A DNA stretch of 64,000 nucleotides from G041228335 sp964580905 (GTDB lineage Bacteria; Pseudomonadota; Alphaproteobacteria; Puniceispirillales; UBA1172). The DNA lies in contig CAZOLR010000002.1 in the NCBI GenBank assembly GCA_964580905.1, positions 1 to 64,000 of the forward strand. The letters run 5' to 3'. Below are positions 1-8,211 of the stretch, in pieces. How positions within the stretch are numbered: position 1 is the stretch's first letter; each line of letters opens with the position of its first letter. A program made the position numbers and the translations under genes. Below the pieces are notes generated by a model, which saw nothing but the letters and a program-made list of their open reading frames with translations, did not search any database and was not told the DNA's origin.

Positions 1-1928
1 CGCCGGAAGAAACCGAGCGTGTTACCGGTGTTCCGGGCTCGCAGCTTCGCCGTGTTGCTCAACTGATGGCCAATAACCGTCCGGGTACCTTCATCTGGTG
101 CATGGGTGGCACACAGCATACGAACGGGAACAACAACACCCGCGCGTATTGTGCGCTTCAGCTGGCACTTGGCAACATGGGCGTTGCCGGTGGTGGCGCC
201 AACATCTTCCGTGGCCATGACAACGTGCAGGGCGCGACCGACTTCTGCGTGCTGTCCCATTCACTGCCGGGCTATTATGGCCTGAGCGCAGGGGCTTGGA
301 AGCACTGGTCACGTGTCTGGGGTGAAGATTTCGACTGGATCAAGGGGCGTTTTGCCGTCATCAAAGACAAGGATGGCAAGGACAAGAACCTGATGAATTC
401 GAGTGGTATTCCGGTTTCCCGCTGGATTGATGGCGTTCTTGAAAACAAGGACAATATTGATCAGCCGGATAATCTCCGCGCGATGGTGTTCTGGGGTCAT
501 GCCCCGAACTCTCAGACCCGGATGAAGGAAATGAAAACCGCGATGGAAAAGCTGGATCTGATGGTGGTCATCGATCCATACCCGACCGTCTCGGCCGTTC
601 TTTCCGACCGGACAGATGGCGTCTACCTGTTGCCGGCAACAACACAGTTTGAAACCTATGGTTCTGTGACCGCATCAAACCGTTCGTTGCAGTGGCGTGA
701 AAAGGTGATTGAGCCGTCCTTCGACTCACTGCCTGACCACACGATCATCTACAAGTTCGCCAAGAAACTGGGCTTCGCTGACCGCATGTTCCGCAACATT
801 GCTGTCACTGATGACGAGCCATTGATCGAAGATGTCACGCGTGAATTCAACAAAGGTATGTGGACCATCGGATATACCGGCCAGTCGCCGGAACGTATGA
901 AGGCCCATATGAAATATCAGCATACTTTTGACCGGACCACGTTGCAGGCTGTTGGCGGCCCGCTTGACGGTGAATATTACGGTCTTCCCTGGCCTTGCTG
1001 GGGAACGGCGGAAATGGGGCATCCGGGCACACCGTTGCTCTATGACACCAACAAGCCGGTTGCTGAAGGCGGATTGTGCTTCCGTGCCCGTTTCGGGGTT
1101 GAACACGAAGGCAACAACCTGTTGGCCGAAGGTTCGTATCCGGTGGGGTCTGAAATCAAGGACGGCTATCCGGAATTCACCATGGGCATGCTCAAGAAAC
1201 TGGGCTGGGATGGTGATCTTACGGCGGATGAACGTGCGGCTATCGATGCGGTTGCCGGTGACAAGACCAACTGGAAAGTTGATCTTTCCGGCGGGATTCA
1301 GCGTGTTGCCATCAAGCATGGTTGCGCCCCGTTCGGTAACGCAAAGGCGCGGGTGAAGGTCTGGACATTCCCTGACCCGATTCCACTGCATCGTGAACCA
1401 CTTTACACGAGCCGCCGTGACCTGGTTGCCGATTACCCAACCTACAGTGACCGGAAACTCTATCGTCTTCCGACCATGTATGAGTCGATCCAGAAGAACG
1501 ATTATTCAAAAGAGTTCCCGATCATTCTCACATCCGGCCGTCTGGTCGAATATGAGGGTGGGGGCGATGAAACACGGTCCAACCCATGGCTTGCCGAGCT
1601 TCAGCAGGACATGTTTGTTGAGGTCAACCCACGCGATGCCAACTCCCTTGATATCAGGGATGGGGATATGGTCTGGGTGAATACACCTGAAGGTGCACGG
1701 ATCAAGGTGATGGCTATGGTCACCGAACGTGTTGCCAAGGGTGTGGCCTTCCTGCCGTTCCACTATGGTGGTCATCTCGAAGGCAAAGACCTCAGGTCCA
1801 AGTATCCGGAAGGGTCTGACCCTTACGTACTTGGGGAATCCGCTAACACTGCCATGACATATGGCTATGACTCAGTGACGCTGATGCAGGAAACCAAGTG
1901 TTCCCTCTGCAACATTGAGCGAGCTTAA
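1..1928 (+). CDS. Formate dehydrogenase alpha subunit, molybdopterin-binding (5' truncated by window edge)
   Basis: Catalytic subunit of an FDH3/FdnG-like formate dehydrogenase, oxidising formate to CO2 at a molybdenum or tungsten bis-MGD centre. Only the C-terminal part is present: the frame is open from base 3, and the ATG at 66 is internal. Seen: an N(N)NTRAYC segment followed by LGNMGVAGGGANIFRGHDN, typical of the MGD-binding region of FDHs, and a C-terminal molydopterin dinucleotide-binding domain (LTSGRLVEYEGGG, then VNPRDANSLDIRDGD). The end of the protein, with CSLCNIE, is usual for this group. The N-terminal [4Fe-4S] motif and the Cys/Sec ligand lie outside the window, so selenocysteine cannot be judged. 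The beta-subunit gene follows after 11 bases and has a good Shine-Dalgarno (gggagg), so the two are co-transcribed. Confidence 0.93.
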   Translation, partial: PEETERVTGVPGSQLRRVAQLMANNRPGTFIWCMGGTQHTNGNNNTRAYCALQLALGNMGVAGGGANIFRGHDNVQGATDFCVLSHSLPGYYGLSAGAWKHWSRVWGEDFDWIKGRFAVIKDKDGKDKNLMNSSGIPVSRWIDGVLENKDNIDQPDNLRAMVFWGHAPNSQTRMKEMKTAMEKLDLMVVIDPYPTVSAVLSDRTDGVYLLPATTQFETYGSVTASNRSLQWREKVIEPSFDSLPDHTIIYKFAKKLGFADRMFRNIAVTDDEPLIEDVTREFNKGMWTIGYTGQSPERMKAHMKYQHTFDRTTLQAVGGPLDGEYYGLPWPCWGTAEMGHPGTPLLYDTNKPVAEGGLCFRARFGVEHEGNNLLAEGSYPVGSEIKDGYPEFTMGMLKKLGWDGDLTADERAAIDAVAGDKTNWKVDLSGGIQRVAIKHGCAPFGNAKARVKVWTFPDPIPLHREPLYTSRRDLVADYPTYSDRKLYRLPTMYESIQKNDYSKEFPIILTSGRLVEYEGGGDETRSNPWLAELQQDMFVEVNPRDANSLDIRDGDMVWVNTPEGARIKVMAMVTERVAKGVAFLPFHYGGHLEGKDLRSKYPEGSDPYVLGESANTAMTYGYDSVTLMQETKCSLCNIERA

Positions 1929-1939
1929 GGGAGGATAAT

Positions 1940-2533
1940 ATGGCACGTATGAAGTTCCTCTGTGACGCTGAACGTTGCATCGAATGTAATGCCTGCGTTA
2001 CGGCTTGTAAGAACGAGCATGAAGTTCCATGGGGTATCAACCGACGCCGAGTCGTGACCATCCAGGATGGTAAGCCGGGTGAAAGGTCGATTTCCGTGGC
2101 GTGCATGCATTGTTCTGATGCTCCATGTATGGCTGTATGCCCGGTCGACTGTTTTTATCAGACTGATCAGGGTGTTGTCCTGCACTCCAAGGATCTGTGT
2201 ATCGGATGTGGCTATTGCTTCTATGCATGCCCGTTTGGTGCGCCGCAGTATCCACAGGCAGGCAATTATGGCTCACGTGGCAAAATGGACAAATGCACCT
2301 TCTGTGCCGGTGGCCCGGAAGATGACATGTCTGAGAGCGAGTTCCAGAAATATGGCCGCAACCGTCTGGCTGAGGGCAAACTGCCGATCTGTGCAGAAAT
2401 GTGCTCCACCAAGGCGTTGCTTGCCGGAGATGGCGACCAGGTGTCCAACATCTTCCGGGAGCGTGTTGTAGCCCGGGGCTTTGGTTCCGGTGCCTGGGGA
2501 TGGGGTACAGCCTATTCCATCAAAGGCTCCTGA
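1940..2533 (+). CDS. Formate dehydrogenase FDH3 beta subunit, four-cluster ferredoxin
   Basis: A 197-residue electron-transfer subunit that would pass electrons from the alpha subunit to the cytochrome b gamma subunit. Cysteine groups for four [4Fe-4S] clusters are visible: CIECNACVTAC near residue 12, CMHCSDAPCMAVC near 55, CIGCGYCFYAC near 85, and CTFC...CAEMC in the C-terminal third. Length and the GPEDDMSESEFQKYGRNRL insert match the FDH3 beta type rather than FdnH, and there is no C-terminal membrane anchor. A strong hairpin with a U-tract follows the stop codon, before the small lipoprotein and gamma genes. Confidence 0.93.
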   Translation: MARMKFLCDAERCIECNACVTACKNEHEVPWGINRRRVVTIQDGKPGERSISVACMHCSDAPCMAVCPVDCFYQTDQGVVLHSKDLCIGCGYCFYACPFGAPQYPQAGNYGSRGKMDKCTFCAGGPEDDMSESEFQKYGRNRLAEGKLPICAEMCSTKALLAGDGDQVSNIFRERVVARGFGSGAWGWGTAYSIKGS

Positions 2534-2547
2534 TCTGACTAAAACTT

Positions 2548-2582
2548 AAGGCAGAACTCTGAAAAGGGTTCTGCCTTTTTTC
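2548..2582 (+). terminator. Rho-independent terminator inside the formate dehydrogenase cluster
   Basis: The arms AAGGCAGAAC (2548-2557) and GTTCTGCCTT (2568-2577) pair perfectly around a short loop, two more inner pairs are possible, and the stem is followed by a run of T. It sits 15 bases after the beta-subunit stop. Because the gamma subunit and cytochrome c genes follow on the same strand, it probably sets the subunit ratio or ends a first transcript. Confidence 0.85.
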
Positions 2583-2637
2583 GAACTTTAACCTCGTGAA
2601 TTCAATTTCATCTGCAATAATGCTGAAAGTTGAAACC

Positions 2638-2838
2638 ATGCGTTATGTTTTTCATCTTCTTCTTATGTCGGGCCTGATAATGACCATGGCTGCGGGAGTT
2701 TCCGGGTGCCGCAAGGAAGAACAAAACCGAATTCTTTCCTATGAAAAGGGCACGTATCTGGGCACACCTGACCGAAAGTTGCCGGAACAGATAGTAAGCA
2801 AGCTCGAACAACGCAGCCGACTGCAAAGTTATTATTAA
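2638..2838 (+). CDS. Small lipoprotein in the formate dehydrogenase operon
   Basis: A predicted 66-residue lipoprotein of unknown function. From the ATG at 2638 it begins MRYVFHLLLMSG, a hydrophobic signal peptide ending in a lipobox (VSGC, Cys about residue 24). A short charged tail of about 40 residues follows. Longer versions from GTG 2596 or ATG 2620 would put extra residues before the signal peptide and are less likely. No start has a convincing Shine-Dalgarno. It lies between the beta and gamma subunits, 18 bases before the gamma gene, so a role in assembling or anchoring the enzyme on the periplasmic side is a reasonable guess. I do not recognise the family. Confidence 0.7.
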   Translation: MRYVFHLLLMSGLIMTMAAGVSGCRKEEQNRILSYEKGTYLGTPDRKLPEQIVSKLEQRSRLQSYY

Positions 2839-2856
2839 GCCCGGGAGGATCATATT

Positions 2857-3918
2857 ATGCTACTCAAAAAGCTAAGTTTCCTGTGCCTGATGCTGGTAAT
2901 GGTCGCCGGAGTGTTCACCTTCACACCGGAGGCCGCGGCACAGACAGCAGGCGAAGTTCCCGGTGAGACACTGGGCGTAAACTCAGATGCGGATCTCTGG
3001 CGTTATATTCGTGAGGGCAATGCCGGTAATGCGGCGGTGAAGAACGAACTTGCCAAGATCATGATACAATCCGAAGGCGATAACTGGCGCGCGGTCCGTA
3101 ACGGCCCGGTTTCCGTATATGGCGCCTCGGCAGTGATAGGGATTATTGTTCTCCTGGCAGTGTTTTATGCCTGGCGTGGAAAGATCACTATCGATAAAGG
3201 AGCATCCGGCCGAACAATAGAACGCTTTGCCGCGCTTGACCGTTTTGCCCATTGGCTGATGGCAGGATCATTTGTCATTCTGGCAATCACCGGGCTGAAC
3301 CTCCTTTATGGACGGTATGTCCTGCTTCCGGTTATAGGGCCGGAAGCCTTCAGTGCGTTTACCACCGCGGGTAAATATGCCCATAATTATCTTGCTTTCG
3401 CTTTCATGGCTGGTCTTGCGCTTTCGTTCTTTCGCTGGGTGCGGGACAACGTGCCGTCAAAGGTGGATATCGAATGGCTCAAACAGGGTGGTGGCATCTT
3501 TGTGAAAGGCATGCATCCACCGGCAAAAAAATTTAACGCCGGACAGAAAATCATTTTCTGGGCGGTGATGATTGGTGGTCTTTCCGTCAGCATGTCAGGC
3601 ATTGCGCTGATGTTCCCTTATGAAACAGCAATGTTTGCCAAAACCTTTGGCATATTGAATGGTCTTGGGTTTGATCTGCCGACAAATCTGACGCCACTGC
3701 AGGAACAGCAGCTCAATCAGGTCTGGCATGGTATTGTATCTCTTGTGCTGATCACGATGATAATCGCCCATATCTATATCGGTTCTGTCGGTATGGAAGG
3801 AGCTATTGATGCAATGTATTCAGGCCAGGTAGATGAAAACTGGGCGAAAGAGCATCACGGCCTCTGGGTTGAAGAGATGAAAGGCACGAAGAAAACCAAG
3901 CCGGGTCCAGCGGAATAA
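2857..3918 (+). CDS. Formate dehydrogenase gamma subunit, cytochrome b556
   Basis: A 353-residue membrane subunit carrying b-type haem and reducing quinone. Seen: an N-terminal signal peptide ending near AAAQT (residues 1-30), a soluble segment with DLWRYIREG typical of FDH gamma subunits, one extra membrane helix around residues 85-105, then a four-helix cytochrome b core. Probable haem-ligand histidines lie in FAHWLMAG, YAHNYLAF, VWHGIVS and IIAHIYIG. The C-terminus ends with GAIDAMYSGQVDENWAKEHH, a conserved FdnI-type tail. The start has GGGAGG upstream at normal spacing. The cytochrome c gene begins 14 bases after the stop. Confidence 0.92.
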   Translation: MLLKKLSFLCLMLVMVAGVFTFTPEAAAQTAGEVPGETLGVNSDADLWRYIREGNAGNAAVKNELAKIMIQSEGDNWRAVRNGPVSVYGASAVIGIIVLLAVFYAWRGKITIDKGASGRTIERFAALDRFAHWLMAGSFVILAITGLNLLYGRYVLLPVIGPEAFSAFTTAGKYAHNYLAFAFMAGLALSFFRWVRDNVPSKVDIEWLKQGGGIFVKGMHPPAKKFNAGQKIIFWAVMIGGLSVSMSGIALMFPYETAMFAKTFGILNGLGFDLPTNLTPLQEQQLNQVWHGIVSLVLITMIIAHIYIGSVGMEGAIDAMYSGQVDENWAKEHHGLWVEEMKGTKKTKPGPAE

Positions 3919-3932
3919 AGGCCGGGATCTCT

Positions 3933-5297
3933 ATGTTGAGGCGTCTGTTACATGTTCTCAGGCCCGGGGTGATCTCTGGACTGAGCTTATGTGCAGGCGC
4001 CTTCTTCTGTCTTGCAACACCAGCTTCGGCGATTGATACCTACACAGCGCATGGTGGCCCCATCAAGGGCATGACGCTTGGTGCAAATCAGCACTATATG
4101 GCAACCGCAAGTTTCGATTATTCCACCGTTGTGTGGTCTGTTTCCGGGATGAAGGAGATTGCCACGCTCATCGGTCATGATGCTGCGGTCAATGTTGCTG
4201 AATTTTCACCTGATGGCCGGTGGCTTGCCACGGGTGGGGATGACCATCAGATACTCCTATGGCGGGTTGATGAGATTGAATCTCAACCCGGAAAACAGGA
4301 CCCGCTAATCCTGAGAGGTCATAAAGGTAAGATTGTCGATCTGAATTTCAGTTCTGACGGCTCACGGCTTGCCAGCGCAAGCTGGGATGGGAGCATAGGC
4401 ATCTGGGATCTTGAAATGCCAGATAAATCCAAGTTTATCACCGGACATGACGGCCCGGTAAACGCCGTTGAATTTTCGAATGATGGCAAACACATTTTCA
4501 GTGCGGGGTATGACGGGCACATCCGTTATTGGAAGCTGGATAATGGCGAGTTTCTGCGCAGTTACGTCCGAAATGGCTGGGGCGTTAATGTCATGAAGGT
4601 GCTGGAAGACCAAAATATGCTGGCTTACGGAACAACCGATGGGGCAATGAAGGTGATCGCCCTTGACACAAGGGAGGACCTCCTGAGTCTCGGGGAGGAC
4701 AGGGCACCTGTGCTGTCGTTGCATCTCAATTCGGATACCGGCCAGATAGCTTTTGGCAATGCCAAGGGACGTGTCATGATTGTTGATACGGCAAGCTGGA
4801 CACTGCTCAGGGATTTCCGTGCCGCGGAAGGGCCTGTATGGGGGCTTCTTCTGATGCCAGATGACGGATCACTCATGGTTGCGGGGCTGGATGACCACAT
4901 CACCCGCTGGCGTATCAATGACTACCCGCCGGAATTTCTCTCGGAAGGTGCAGGAGAGAGACGGTTTCACCCGCCAAAAAATCTAAGTAATGGTGAGAGG
5001 CAGTTTGCACGCAAATGCAGTGTTTGTCATACGCTTGTGGCGGATGGTAAGCGCCGTGCCGGGCCAACCCTGTTCGGGGTGTTTGGTCGCCGCGCCGGCA
5101 GTCTTGACGGCTATCCTTATTCCGATGCGTTGATTAATTCCACCATTGTATGGAATGAGGAAACGATCGACGAGCTTTTCCGCGATGGACCTGATAAGGT
5201 TACACCCGGGACAAAAATGCCGATCCAGCGCATGAAACGTAAAGAAGATCGGGTGGATCTGATCAACTTTTTAAAGCAGGCGACGCTTCAACAGTAA
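3933..5297 (+). CDS. WD40-repeat protein fused to a C-terminal class I cytochrome c
   Basis: A 454-residue exported protein. Residues 1-33 form a signal peptide ending in ATPASA. Residues about 35-335 hold a seven-bladed WD40-like propeller with repeats such as LIGHDAAVNVAEFSPDGRW, LRGHKGKIVDLNFSSDG and ITGHDGPVNAVEFSNDG. The last 100 residues are a mono-haem cytochrome c: haem site CSVCH at 362-366, the TLFGVFGRRAG segment, and a distal Met in PGTKMPIQRM. The position directly after the FDH gamma subunit suggests a periplasmic electron carrier or docking protein tied to formate oxidation. That link is inference from context. WD40 domains coupled to cytochrome c are uncommon in FDH operons I know. 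Confidence 0.85.
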   Translation: MLRRLLHVLRPGVISGLSLCAGAFFCLATPASAIDTYTAHGGPIKGMTLGANQHYMATASFDYSTVVWSVSGMKEIATLIGHDAAVNVAEFSPDGRWLATGGDDHQILLWRVDEIESQPGKQDPLILRGHKGKIVDLNFSSDGSRLASASWDGSIGIWDLEMPDKSKFITGHDGPVNAVEFSNDGKHIFSAGYDGHIRYWKLDNGEFLRSYVRNGWGVNVMKVLEDQNMLAYGTTDGAMKVIALDTREDLLSLGEDRAPVLSLHLNSDTGQIAFGNAKGRVMIVDTASWTLLRDFRAAEGPVWGLLLMPDDGSLMVAGLDDHITRWRINDYPPEFLSEGAGERRFHPPKNLSNGERQFARKCSVCHTLVADGKRRAGPTLFGVFGRRAGSLDGYPYSDALINSTIVWNEETIDELFRDGPDKVTPGTKMPIQRMKRKEDRVDLINFLKQATLQQ

Positions 5298-5316
5298 GTC
5301 AAAAGAGGAGACTCAC

Positions 5317-5442
5317 ATGAATATGATCACAATCTCTAGCGTTGTTGCCATTGCTATTGCCGTGGTAGCATATGTTATTCTTACCAATTTGGGTGCGGAT
5401 ACCGCCAGTGTCTATTCAGGTGCGGCGGTGCGACTGAACTGA
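5317..5442 (+). CDS. 41-residue single-pass membrane peptide
   Basis: A short gene with Shine-Dalgarno AGAGGAG six bases before ATG 5317. The product starts MNMITISSVVAIAIAVVAY, a clean transmembrane helix, followed by a small polar tail ending in AAVRLN. It lies 19 bases after the WD40-cytochrome c stop on the same strand and resembles the tiny membrane subunits of respiratory complexes. Its last 31 bases overlap the 3' end of the convergent S8 protease gene. Function is unknown; association with the formate dehydrogenase complex is inferred from position. Confidence 0.6.
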   Translation: MNMITISSVVAIAIAVVAYVILTNLGADTASVYSGAAVRLN

Positions 5443-6740
5443 CGGCAGGCTTCAGCAATCCTGTTTCCGGGAATAAAATATCCATATTGATCCGGCGCCG
5501 ATGATGGGTTGGCCAGATATTTTGCTCGTTCAATGATCTGGGCTGGATTGGCTGCTCTGTCTTCAGCCATAAGGCAGGCAAACAGGCCGACCAGGCGCGG
5601 CAGGGCAAAACTGGTGCCACTGACCGTCGGGCGTGGGGAAGAAATATAGGTTAGCGGCAGATTATCCCCTTCAACCCCGAAGTCAACCATACCCCCGCTG
5701 TTTGATCCTTCGCTTAATTCCCCGTTTGAAAGAACGGATGTAATTGTCACAAAATGCGGGGCTGTAAACGCCGCAGGATAGATCGGGGTATCATCAAGAG
5801 AGACGCCGTTGTTGCCCGCTGAAAAAACAAAAAGCAGCTCAGCATGATCAAGGGCGGCTTGCCGGAAAGATGCCCAGTCCTGCTTATCGGTGCTGCCCAT
5901 CGGAATCATCACGATGCGGGCGCCGTTTTCGGCGGCCACTCTGACAACTTCGCCAAAGCGTGTCATATCAGGTCTGGGATAACGGTATGGAATGACCGCT
6001 ACCGGCGCTCCTGTTCCGGCAAGAATATCCAGCACGAAAGAGCCGTGCTGGCGGGGGAAGAAAGGTGAGGCAGATGTGTCGGCATCAAAAGGAAAAGGAT
6101 CATCATCCCAGAAGTCATAGCCGATCAGTGTGCTGTCAGGTCCGTATGCAAGGAAAGAGGCAAGTCCGGGGTTTGTGTAATTCACCCCGCTGTCGATATG
6201 CGCAACACGGATGAAACTTTCCCCGGTGGGGTTGGCTTTCGGAATTGGGGGATTGAATAAAAACACCTCGCCTGACGGATGGATGTCAAGTCTCTCGGCC
6301 CGGCCATCCGGATTATACGTAATGTGCCGGTGCCCGAGTTGGCGGCACTTGTCATCAAACTGAACAAAAGACTGCGGGCGGTCATAAAGATAATATTGAG
6401 ACCGGAAGCTGATAAGCCCCCTGATATTTGTGGTCGCAATATCGAGGCGAAGTAAATGATCTCCGGGAAGACTGAAGTCAAGTTGGCGTAAATACAGCAC
6501 CCCCCGGTGCTGTTCCCGTTTTTGCTTTATGTCGGCGCCGATACTTCTGGCCAGATCGGCTTCGTTCATATCGGGCTGATCCAGTAAGGATTGGCAAATG
6601 CCCAGGGCTTTGTCACTATGATCAGTGAAGCCGGTCTGTTGATTTGCCGGAAGCCGGCTTGCCAGAACAGGTGCAGCCCCGAGTGAGAGGAAACCCATGC
6701 AGAGAAGCGCATACAGAAAAATTGCCGGTATCTTGGTCAT
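5412..6740 (-). CDS. Exported subtilisin-family (S8) serine protease
   Basis: From the ATG at 6740 this is a 442-residue protein with a signal peptide (MTKIPAIFLYALLCMGFLSL, ending near VLASR). The catalytic triad is visible: Asp183 in AHIDSGVNY, His232 in QHGSFVLDI and Ser377 in SGTSFALPR, with the oxyanion Asn in FSAGNNG. Residues about 30-165 resemble no domain I can name and may be a pro- or substrate-binding region. A TTG at 6776 would add 12 residues before the signal peptide, and an ATG at 6698 would remove most of it. The gene is divergent from and overlaps the start of the S1C protease gene. Substrate is unknown. Confidence 0.82.
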   Translation of the reverse strand: MTKIPAIFLYALLCMGFLSLGAAPVLASRLPANQQTGFTDHSDKALGICQSLLDQPDMNEADLARSIGADIKQKREQHRGVLYLRQLDFSLPGDHLLRLDIATTNIRGLISFRSQYYLYDRPQSFVQFDDKCRQLGHRHITYNPDGRAERLDIHPSGEVFLFNPPIPKANPTGESFIRVAHIDSGVNYTNPGLASFLAYGPDSTLIGYDFWDDDPFPFDADTSASPFFPRQHGSFVLDILAGTGAPVAVIPYRYPRPDMTRFGEVVRVAAENGARIVMIPMGSTDKQDWASFRQAALDHAELLFVFSAGNNGVSLDDTPIYPAAFTAPHFVTITSVLSNGELSEGSNSGGMVDFGVEGDNLPLTYISSPRPTVSGTSFALPRLVGLFACLMAEDRAANPAQIIERAKYLANPSSAPDQYGYFIPGNRIAEACRQFSRTAAPE

Positions 6741-7425
6741 GGCAATAATACTAGGCCAGAGTTTATCCCCGTCCAAGGCAGATCATGGTCCCCTGACATG
6801 GCAGGAAGCGCATGAGGCGGTTGTTTCTGTCCTGCCCACATGGGAGGGGTTTAACAGGCCGGGTTTCGGAGCACCCCCCGGTGTTGCACCTGAAGGAAGT
6901 GGGGTGGTCATTGCTCAAAACGGTAATGATGCGTTCATCCTTACGGCCGCCCATGTTGTGAGCCGTGCGATTGAGGTGGCCGTTCGCTCCCATAATGGTG
7001 ACTTCTCCGAGGCGGAAATAGTGGGTGTCGATGAAGCAAGAGACCTTGCATTGTTACGTGCCCGGATGCGGATTGAGCCAGTTCAGATAAATCCCGAAAT
7101 GCCGGAGATTGGTACCCATGTCTGCGTGATTGCCAATGCCTTCGGGCTGGGGTTGAGCTTCTCCTGCGGAGTGGTTTCAGCAACAGGGCGCTCAGGTATA
7201 GGATTTAATGCGATTGAGGATTTCATCCAGACCGATGCTGCGGTCAATCCCGGGGCATCGGGGGGAGCGCTCGTGGACGCGGAAGGAAAACTTGTCGGCA
7301 TGGTGGATGCCATCTTTACCAAGGAAGCCGATATTGATGCCGGCGTGAATTTTGCGGTATCCGCCCGGATGATTGCCGAAACCATCCTAGCCTGGCGGCA
7401 AAAGGGGATAATCTCTGGTCAGTAG
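6697..7425 (+). CDS. Exported trypsin-like (S1C, HtrA-type) serine protease without PDZ
   Basis: A 242-residue protein with an N-terminal signal peptide (cleavage near SPSKA) and one trypsin-fold domain. The triad is His86 in LTAAHVV, Asp116 in RDLALLRA and Ser188 in NPGASGGAL. The usual GNSGGP is changed to GASGGA, which still keeps the catalytic Ser. There is no PDZ domain, so it is shorter than DegP/DegQ. The start at 6697 is supported by GAGAGG seven bases upstream. This places its first 44 bases over the 5' end of the divergent S8 gene. The pair probably acts on periplasmic proteins, but no substrate is indicated. Confidence 0.82.
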   Translation: MQRSAYRKIAGILVMAIILGQSLSPSKADHGPLTWQEAHEAVVSVLPTWEGFNRPGFGAPPGVAPEGSGVVIAQNGNDAFILTAAHVVSRAIEVAVRSHNGDFSEAEIVGVDEARDLALLRARMRIEPVQINPEMPEIGTHVCVIANAFGLGLSFSCGVVSATGRSGIGFNAIEDFIQTDAAVNPGASGGALVDAEGKLVGMVDAIFTKEADIDAGVNFAVSARMIAETILAWRQKGIISGQ

Positions 7426-8057
7426 GGCAGGTATTCCTTACGCCATTTCAATACAACATTGAATGAGATCGAGATGCGCGGCGCGTCGACCATATTGGGG
7501 TGGACGAAGTGATGCAGAAACGACGGCCATAAAAAGAGATCACCGGATCGTGGCAGTATCCGATGTTCGGGGTCAACCTGGCCATCACTTCGGATGGAAT
7601 TCATATTAGCCTGAGGCCGCGGATCATAAAAGCTTATCGCCCCGGGATTGAGATCAGAACGAAAGGTTTCGGCACCGGCCTGATCCGGCATGGTGACATA
7701 ATATGTTCCGCTCAGCCAGGAGTGGGGATGATTATGAAGATTATGATAATCCCCCTTCATATTGACGTTTGGCCAGGCCTGTACAGACCAGCTCATTTCA
7801 TAATCAATGCCCAGCTCACGAGCATAATCCATGATGGCGCGGTCACAACACTGGCGCAGCCATTGCACCGCGGGGTGATCCCATTCGAAGAGGTTTCCGT
7901 CAAGATAACGGGCCGTCATATCATCGTGTTCAGTGTTGGCTGCCAGAACAAGATCAGCCAGTACCGGATTGGCGGAGTCATGCCCCGGCAGTTCAAGAGA
8001 CATGAACTGCGTGGGCCAGAGTTTCTGAAACGAAGGTGTGCCTGCGGTGTTGCTCAA
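7419..8057 (-). CDS. Putative 2OG-Fe(II) oxygenase (TIGR02466-like)
   Basis: A 212-residue cytoplasmic protein resembling the putative 2-oxoglutarate/Fe(II) oxygenases of the TIGR02466 type. Seen: a histidine-rich HNLHNHPHSWLSG stretch around residue 115, where the first metal ligands are expected. A later FLHHFVHP histidine followed by RISISFN supplies the distal His and the Arg that would hold 2-oxoglutarate. Tryptophan and Asn content around SVQAWPNVN is typical. Its 3' end overlaps the convergent S1C protease gene by 7 bases. The substrate is not known; family members are often near stress or phage-related genes. Confidence 0.7.
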   Translation of the reverse strand: MSNTAGTPSFQKLWPTQFMSLELPGHDSANPVLADLVLAANTEHDDMTARYLDGNLFEWDHPAVQWLRQCCDRAIMDYARELGIDYEMSWSVQAWPNVNMKGDYHNLHNHPHSWLSGTYYVTMPDQAGAETFRSDLNPGAISFYDPRPQANMNSIRSDGQVDPEHRILPRSGDLFLWPSFLHHFVHPNMVDAPRISISFNVVLKWRKEYLPY

Positions 8058-8211
8058 GGGTCATATCTCCGGCGCGTATGCTGGTTTGCATTGAATAACA
8101 GGTCCAGTCTAGAACAGCATCAACGGCAATCAAGAATTAAAATATAATTTCATAATTTATAAACTTAAAAAAATCATTTTCGAAAAAAGTAAAATTGTAT
8201 ATATTAATTAA
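8058..8211. promoter_or_regulatory. Divergent AT-rich promoter region before the SDH/fumarase operon
   Basis: This 154-base gap separates the minus-strand oxygenase from the plus-strand SdhB-type gene and is strikingly A/T-rich from about 8140 on. TATATT at 8198-8203 and similar hexamers could serve as -10 elements for the operon. The LysR protein encoded at the operon's far end is a candidate binder, though I could not define a clear T-N11-A site. Confidence 0.35.

Noticed and set aside
928..1356. Plus-strand 142-residue open frame within the FDH alpha gene
   Set aside because: Out-of-frame shadow of a clearly conserved gene; no Shine-Dalgarno and no recognisable motif.
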